NCBI RefSeq assembly: GCF_010731535.1
Contig: NZ_AP022581.1
Coordinates: 620,001-684,000 of the forward strand
Length of the DNA: 64,000 bases
Reading direction: 5' to 3'
Origin: Mycobacterium lacus
GTDB taxonomy: Bacteria; Actinomycetota; Actinomycetes; Mycobacteriales; Mycobacteriaceae
Numbering within the stretch: position 1 is the stretch's first letter; the number at the start of each line of letters is the position of its first letter. Positions 59,205 to 64,000 of this stretch are shown one piece after another. The position numbers and the translations under genes are program-made. Below the pieces are notes generated by a model. It was not told the DNA's origin, made no database searches, and saw only the letters and a list, made by a program, of their open reading frames with translations.

Positions 59205-59210
59205 GGGTGA

Positions 59211-59561
<351 letters not shown>

Positions 59562-59574
59562 AAGGACGTTGGTG

Positions 59575-59859
59575 ATGACGATTAATTACCAGTTTGGTGA
59601 TGTGGATGCCCATGGGGCCACGATTCGGGCTCAGGCGGCGTCGTTGGAGGCGCAGCATCAGGCGATCGTGCGTGATGTGTTGGCGGCCGGGGATTTCTGG
59701 GGTGGTGCCGGGTCGGTGGCCTGCCAGGAGTTCATCACCGGGTTGGGCCGTAATTTCCAGGTGATCTACGAGCAGGCCAATGCTCATGGGCAGAAGATAC
59801 AAGCCGCAGGCAGCAACATGGCCAGCACCGATTCCGCGGTCGGGTCCGGCTGGGCCTAG
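59575..59859 (+). CDS. WXG100 protein, EsxI/L/N/O/V-type (Mtb9.9 subfamily)
   Basis: A 94-residue WXG100 protein, the partner of the preceding esx product. It starts MTINYQFGDVDAHGATIRAQ, with the WGG signature in AGDFWGGAGSVACQEF near residue 43 and the ending MASTDSAVGSGWA. The length equals the M. tuberculosis family. The start at 59575 is preceded by AAAGGA. It is a likely secreted T-cell antigen exported by a type VII system. Confidence 0.93.
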   Translation: MTINYQFGDVDAHGATIRAQAASLEAQHQAIVRDVLAAGDFWGGAGSVACQEFITGLGRNFQVIYEQANAHGQKIQAAGSNMASTDSAVGSGWA

Positions 59860-59963
59860 CCCGGCGACGGCGAGCGCGGGAACGGCGCAAGTAAGGAGCC
59901 GGGCCATCCAGCCCTCGCCCCGTCACGGCCTGCGGCCACCAGAGCCCAAGCGCAGGGGCAAAC

Positions 59964-60323
59964 ATGACGACGCGCGATCTCACGGCAGCGAATTTCCTGG
60001 AGACCATCAACGGCAATGAGATTGTGCTCGTTTATGTTTGGTCGACTTTCTGCCCGGCATGCCTCGAGTTCACACCGACGTACGAGGACTCGTCCACCAA
60101 GCACCCCGACATCGTGCACGGAAAGGTCGACTTCGAGATCGAGAAGGAGCTGGTGACCGCCGCCAAGGTCCGGTTCATGCCGGTGCTGATGGCGTTCAAG
60201 AATGGCGCGCTGGTGTTCAAGCAAGGCGGCATCGCCCGACCCGCGGTCTTGGAGGAGCTGATCCGCCAGCTTAGGGTCTACGACATCGATTCCGCTGCGG
60301 TTGGCGGGGGCACCCACGCCTGA
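59964..60323 (+). CDS. Thioredoxin-like protein with a CPAC active site
   Basis: A 119-residue thioredoxin-fold protein. The redox motif is CPAC in VWSTFCPACLEFTP near residue 34, in place of the usual CGPC. The cis-Pro loop is in KVRFMPVLMAFKNGALVFKQGG near 70-90. No signal peptide is seen, so it should act in the cytosol, reducing disulfides. It lies 104 bp after the esx pair in the same direction and could share its transcript. Thioredoxin genes are not a usual part of esx operons, so the link to secretion is an inference from position only. Confidence 0.82.
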   Translation: MTTRDLTAANFLETINGNEIVLVYVWSTFCPACLEFTPTYEDSSTKHPDIVHGKVDFEIEKELVTAAKVRFMPVLMAFKNGALVFKQGGIARPAVLEELIRQLRVYDIDSAAVGGGTHA

Positions 60324-60368
60324 TCCAGCACCCACTCGAAAGGTGATGGCGCAGAACACGATCCGTGA

Positions 60369-61739
60369 TCATCGGATCTCGGTCATGTGGCGCCGCAGCC
60401 GGGGAAGGCTCCAGTGCCGCCATGTCGTATCCAGCGCTGCGGCCAGCAGGCGGCCGGGCATCCAGGGTGGGGTGTCGAAGGCGATGAGATAGTCCAGCCG
60501 CGTCCCGCCGTCGCGGCCGGCGGTGAGTTCGATGCGGCCGAGGTGATTGCGGATTGGGCCGCGGACGGTGCGGTATTCGATCAGGCGCGGTGGTCGGTAG
60601 GTGACGATTTCTTCTTGGATAGGCCAGATCCCGAACACGCGCTGCGCCCGGACCGAGCGCAGACCGTCGGGTTCGGCGGGGTCGACGCCGTCGCGCACGC
60701 GCCGCTGGCGCACCGGCCACAGCGTCGACCAGCGGTGGCCGAGGACCTCGAAGATTTGCTGGGCTGGTGCCGCGAGTTCGACGGTGTAGTGCAGCCGATG
60801 ACGCTGCGCCGCGTCGGCCGTGTCGGGGGTTGGCGGTGTGAGCTGGCCGGCCCGGGTGGCGAGCCAGTCACGCAGAAAGGGAAACACGTCCGTGGTGGCG
60901 ACGGGATGCAGCAGCGGTGTCTCGTGCGTGTGGTTGCGTGCGAATCCGTGGCGGCGCGCGGCCGCCTGTACCCGCCGGTCGGTGCTGGCGAACGGCCGGG
61001 CGAGCCGGTCGCATCGGGCGGCGGGGGCGATGACGTCGCGGGGAGCGGTGAATACGAGGAGCGGCAAGTCGACCGCACTGAGCGCGGCCGATAGCTGGCC
61101 CCGGGCGCGCTCCGCGGCGCCCCAGGAGATCGCGTCTTCGAGGGCGGCGACCGGCTCGTCTTCCGGGCCGAGCCGCAACCGCCGCGCCGGGAACACACCA
61201 CCCCACCTGCGAGCCCGCACCGTCGCGGTGACGATCGGATTGGCCAGCAATGGGATATCGACGGCGGAGTTGATGAGCACCAGCCCCGCGATCTGCGTTT
61301 GCTGCATGGTCTCGGCGGCTGCGCGGGCGAGGGCCACACCGCCGAAGGAATGCCCGACCCAAAACGCCGGGCAGCCCGTCTCTGCCGCGACAAGCTCCTG
61401 GACTGCGGGCAGGTCGACCCGGACCAGCTCCTGCCAGCCCGCGCGGGCCCCGTCCGACAGTGCCACCCCGCCGGTTCCGCGCCGCTCGACGATCCAGGCA
61501 TCGAAACCGTTGTCGGCCAACATCTCGGCCAGCCCGCCCCCGCCGGGCCACAGATACAGCCGGCGGTTATCGAACATCCCGGGAACCATGACGACCGGCA
61601 CCCCGCGACCCGAGCCGCCGTCGCCGACCCGCGTGACACGGAAGCGCCCTCCGTCCGGGACGGTCACCACCGTCTCGTGCAGGCGCTGGCGCGCGCGCTC
61701 TTCGCCCCTCCACGCGGTGGGGGTGGGATATTCCGTCAT
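60369..61739 (-). CDS. Alpha/beta-hydrolase fused to an SRPBCC (polyketide-cyclase-like) domain
   Basis: A 456-residue two-domain protein. Residues about 40-300 form an alpha/beta hydrolase with the opening VVMVPGMFDNRRLYLWPGGG, the serine elbow WVGHSFGGVAL near 120, an Asp in FTAPRDVIAP near 220 and a late His. The C-terminal part (about 318-456) starts LHYTVELAAPAQQIFEVL and has the SRPBCC fold expected for lipid-like ligands (for example PRLIEYRTVRGPIRNHLGRIEL). AGGGAGC lies before the ATG at 61739; the longer upstream frame overlaps the promoter region of the PPE gene. The substrate is unknown. It converges on the thioredoxin-like gene. Confidence 0.82.
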   Translation of the reverse strand: MTEYPTPTAWRGEERARQRLHETVVTVPDGGRFRVTRVGDGGSGRGVPVVMVPGMFDNRRLYLWPGGGGLAEMLADNGFDAWIVERRGTGGVALSDGARAGWQELVRVDLPAVQELVAAETGCPAFWVGHSFGGVALARAAAETMQQTQIAGLVLINSAVDIPLLANPIVTATVRARRWGGVFPARRLRLGPEDEPVAALEDAISWGAAERARGQLSAALSAVDLPLLVFTAPRDVIAPAARCDRLARPFASTDRRVQAAARRHGFARNHTHETPLLHPVATTDVFPFLRDWLATRAGQLTPPTPDTADAAQRHRLHYTVELAAPAQQIFEVLGHRWSTLWPVRQRRVRDGVDPAEPDGLRSVRAQRVFGIWPIQEEIVTYRPPRLIEYRTVRGPIRNHLGRIELTAGRDGGTRLDYLIAFDTPPWMPGRLLAAALDTTWRHWSLPRLRRHMTEIR

Positions 61740-62101
61740 CGCTCCCTCGCTAGTGAAGTGTCCGGCCTGAGAAGCTTCCGTTGCCGGAAAAGTGAGTGCT
61801 TGCATGGCGCTTGGCATTTCAGGCAGCGCGCTTCGGCGCCTCCTGCCGTGTCCACGGTACGCGCGGTGGTGGTGGACCCAAAACCCCTTGCGACAGCGAG
61901 CTTGTCGGTCTTCGGCGAGAATCACCAAACTTTCATGGCGCGCAACACTTTGTTCGCAACCTTCTGCTAGACGCCGGTGCGTGGGCTGCATAGCGTCTCC
62001 TAGTAACCGGAGCTAGTTCGACTCCCCGCACCGTTGGTGCTCATGTCGCTGGCGCGGACCTCTTCAGCTCGGGCATGGCCCGCTGAAACCTTAGGGGTGT
62101 C
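61740..62101. other. Divergent control region between hydrolase and PPE-MPTR genes
   Basis: 362 bp with no gene I can support. It contains promoter cassette copy E for the rightward PPE gene. I see no matching cassette for the leftward hydrolase. Confidence 0.6.
61946..61996 (+). promoter_or_regulatory. Promoter-operator cassette of the second PPE-MPTR gene (copy E)
   Basis: CACTTTGTTCGCAACCTT at 61946-61963 is followed by TAGACG (61968-61973), a 17-bp spacer and TAGCGT (61991-61996). GGGCTGCATAGCGT is the same as in copy A. The -10 lies 105 nt before the ATG at 62102. Confidence 0.65.
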
Positions 62102-64000
62102 ATGAATTTTTCGGTGTTGCCGCCGGAGGTCAATTCGGCGTTGATGTTCGCCGGGGCCGGCTCGGGGCCGATGCTCGCGGCCGCGGACGCTTGGGACGGA
62201 CTGGCCGGCGACCTGCAGTCGGCGGCAAGGGGCTTTTCCTCGGTGACCTCCGGTCTGGCGGATCAGTTCTGGCAGGGCTCGGCGGCGCGGGCGATGACCG
62301 GCGTGGCGGAGTCGTATGCTGCCTGGCTGAACGGCGCGGCGACGCAAGCTGAGCAGGTATCGCGTCAAGCCAAAGCCGTGGCCGCGGTGTTTGACGCGGC
62401 GCGTGCCGCCACGGTTCATCCATCGGTGGTGGTGGCCAATCGGTCTGACCTGGTGTCGTTGGTGGCCTCGAATCTGTTCGGTCAAAACGCGCCGGCGATC
62501 GCCGCCGCCGAGGCCACGTATGAACAGATGTGGGCCCAGGACGTCGCCGCCATGTCCGGTTATTACGCCGAGGCGTCGGCGGCAGTCGCGTCACTGGCAC
62601 CGTGGGGGGCTGCGTCACAAGGCATCTACATATACGTCCCGTTCCTCGACGGCACCATCAACCTGACCCTCGGCAACATCGGCGCCCTCAACGTGGGCCT
62701 CGGCAACATCGGCAACCTGAACCTGGGCAGCGGCAACTCCGGCAGCTACAACCTGGGCACCGGCAACTTCGGCAATCTCAACCTGGGCAGCGGAAATGGA
62801 AGCTCGGGGCGGGGACTATCGGGGGCCCAACTCCCGGGAAGTTTCAACCTGGGCAGCGGCAACCTCGGCAGCTACAACCTGGGCAGCGGCAACCTCGGCA
62901 GCTACAACCTGGGCAGCGGCAACAAGGGCGACACCAACTTTGGCCTGGGCAACATCGGCAGCACAAACTTTGGTGGCGGGAATGCGGGCAGCCAGAACTT
63001 GGGCTCCGGTAATGCCGGTAACTCAAACCTTGGCAGCGGCAACACCGGCGACGCGAACTTTGGCCTCGGCAACACCGGCAACTCTAACGTTGGCAGTGGA
63101 AACACCGGCTCCGGCAACGTCGGCGGCGGCAACCTTGGCAACGCGAACGTCGGCTATGGAAATCTTGGTAGCAATAACATCGGTTTTGGGAACAAGGGCA
63201 ACAACAACATCGGCTTCGGGCTATCCGGCGACAACCAGATCGGCATCAATTTCCACGCGCTGAACAGCGGCAGCGGAAACATTGGCCTGTTCAACTCCGG
63301 CAACGACAACATCGGTTTCTTCAACTCCGGTGACGACAACTGGGGCATCGCGAACTCGGGCCTCGGCGTTGGGCCGTTGAGCGTCGAGTTCGGCACCTCG
63401 GGCGTCTACAACACGGGCATCGGAAGCTCGGGGTTCCTCAACACCGGTCTCGGAAACTCCGGCAGCTACAGCACCGGCCTGTTCAACTCGGGCGCCACGA
63501 ACACGGGCCTGTTCAACTCGGGCACTACCAACACCGGCCTGTTCAACTCCGGCGACACCAACACCGGGCTGTTCAACTCGGGCGACACGAACACGGGCCT
63601 CTTTAACGCGGGCTCCACGAACTTTGGCAGCTTCAATGGCGGCAGCATCAACTCGGGCGGCTTCAACTCGGGCGACATAAACAGCGGCTACGGGAACTCG
63701 GGCGGCGTCAACACCGGCTTGCTCAACGGGGGCAATCTGAACACCGGACCGGCCAGCCCCTACAACCAAAATGTGCTGAACTCCGGCTTCTCCAACTCCG
63801 GCTCGGGCTTTGGCCACGGAGGCGTCAACCAATCGGGCTTCGCGAATCAGGGCTTCAATAACTCCGGCATCGATTCCGGCGACAACATTGATCAGACTAT
63901 CGGTGGCAAAACGTTCGTCGGCACCATCAACTCCGCCGGCTTCGAAATCCATGCCAACTATGCTTCCGGCTTCCTGAACGCGGGCGCCTACAGCTCGGGC
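62102..64000 (+). CDS. PPE-MPTR family protein (3' end beyond the window)
   Basis: The ATG at 62102 opens a frame that stays open for all 633 codons to the window end. It starts [20 protein letters not shown], with WQG in [12 protein letters not shown] and [17 protein letters not shown] at the end of the PPE domain (about residue 160). From about residue 185 it is MPTR repeats, at first LGSGN-type and later NSGxxNTG-type. A short non-repeat block ([17 protein letters not shown]) interrupts near 240. It has the same promoter cassette as the other PPE genes. Its full length is unknown. Confidence 0.9.
   Translation, partial: MNFSVLPPEVNSALMFAGAGSGPMLAAADAWDGLAGDLQSAARGFSSVTSGLADQFWQGSAARAMTGVAESYAAWLNGAATQAEQVSRQAKAVAAVFDAARAATVHPSVVVANRSDLVSLVASNLFGQNAPAIAAAEATYEQMWAQDVAAMSGYYAEASAAVASLAPWGAASQGIYIYVPFLDGTINLTLGNIGALNVGLGNIGNLNLGSGNSGSYNLGTGNFGNLNLGSGNGSSGRGLSGAQLPGSFNLGSGNLGSYNLGSGNLGSYNLGSGNKGDTNFGLGNIGSTNFGGGNAGSQNLGSGNAGNSNLGSGNTGDANFGLGNTGNSNVGSGNTGSGNVGGGNLGNANVGYGNLGSNNIGFGNKGNNNIGFGLSGDNQIGINFHALNSGSGNIGLFNSGNDNIGFFNSGDDNWGIANSGLGVGPLSVEFGTSGVYNTGIGSSGFLNTGLGNSGSYSTGLFNSGATNTGLFNSGTTNTGLFNSGDTNTGLFNSGDTNTGLFNAGSTNFGSFNGGSINSGGFNSGDINSGYGNSGGVNTGLLNGGNLNTGPASPYNQNVLNSGFSNSGSGFGHGGVNQSGFANQGFNNSGIDSGDNIDQTIGGKTFVGTINSAGFEIHANYASGFLNAGAYSSG

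Overview
The window is GC-rich chromosomal DNA from a slow-growing Mycobacterium. The evidence is three PE_PGRS genes, three PPE genes (two of the MPTR type), an ESX-5-type esx pair, mycothiol S-conjugate amidase (mca) and a gene order that, as I recall it, follows the M. tuberculosis H37Rv stretch Rv1062 to Rv1094. The accessory content shows it is not M. tuberculosis itself: an IS1634-type element, an IS110-type element, a group II intron, giant PPE-MPTR genes and extra genes after desA2. The species cannot be fixed from the sequence alone.

Layout. 1-3592: a gene tail, two patatin-like phospholipases, lipoprotein LpqV, a cysteine-dioxygenase-like cupin and a rhodanese. 3593-8218: an insert-like block (PE_PGRS plus IS1634-type element) bracketed by a 90-bp direct repeat of the rhodanese 3' end. 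8236-11825: a membrane alpha/beta hydrolase and the crotonase genes echA8 and echA9. 12055-16874: a Bax1-I/YccA membrane protein, an IS110-type element sitting inside a palindromic terminator, fadA3 and a GDSL esterase. 17105-27871: lipU, cbs, pra, metB, greA, a frameshifted DUF4307 gene, mca, a small membrane protein, a thioredoxin-domain protein, a hemolysin III protein and a Z-prenyl diphosphate synthase. 27872-34288: a tandem repeat (4 x 56-57 bp), a membrane protein, a methyltransferase, a small membrane protein and a frameshifted PE_PGRS. 34306-39757: coaA, a group II intron, glyA1 and desA2. 39825-64000: an accessory region with an MFS exporter and LysR regulator, a PPE-MPTR gene of about 9.9 kb, a large PE_PGRS, a PPE-SVP gene with an esx pair, a thioredoxin-like protein, a hydrolase-SRPBCC fusion and a second PPE-MPTR that runs off the end.

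Functional links. cbs, metB, the cysteine-dioxygenase-like protein, the rhodanese and mca all concern sulfur amino acids or thiols. echA8, echA9 and fadA3 are acyl-CoA genes. The PE, PPE and esx products are expected ESX-5 substrates.

The most interesting signal is a promoter cassette found five times in 39825-64000: a palindrome of the form AAGTTTG-CGAA-CAAACTT, then TAGACG-like, exactly 17 bp, then TAGCGT or TAACGT. It stands before the MFS exporter, the PE_PGRS and all three PPE genes, so these may form one co-regulated set. The giant PPE-MPTR gene also carries two nearly identical 1.08-kb segments, one of which holds a one-base frameshift that the other lacks. Several genes are frameshifted at short repeats, so assembly errors should be excluded first.
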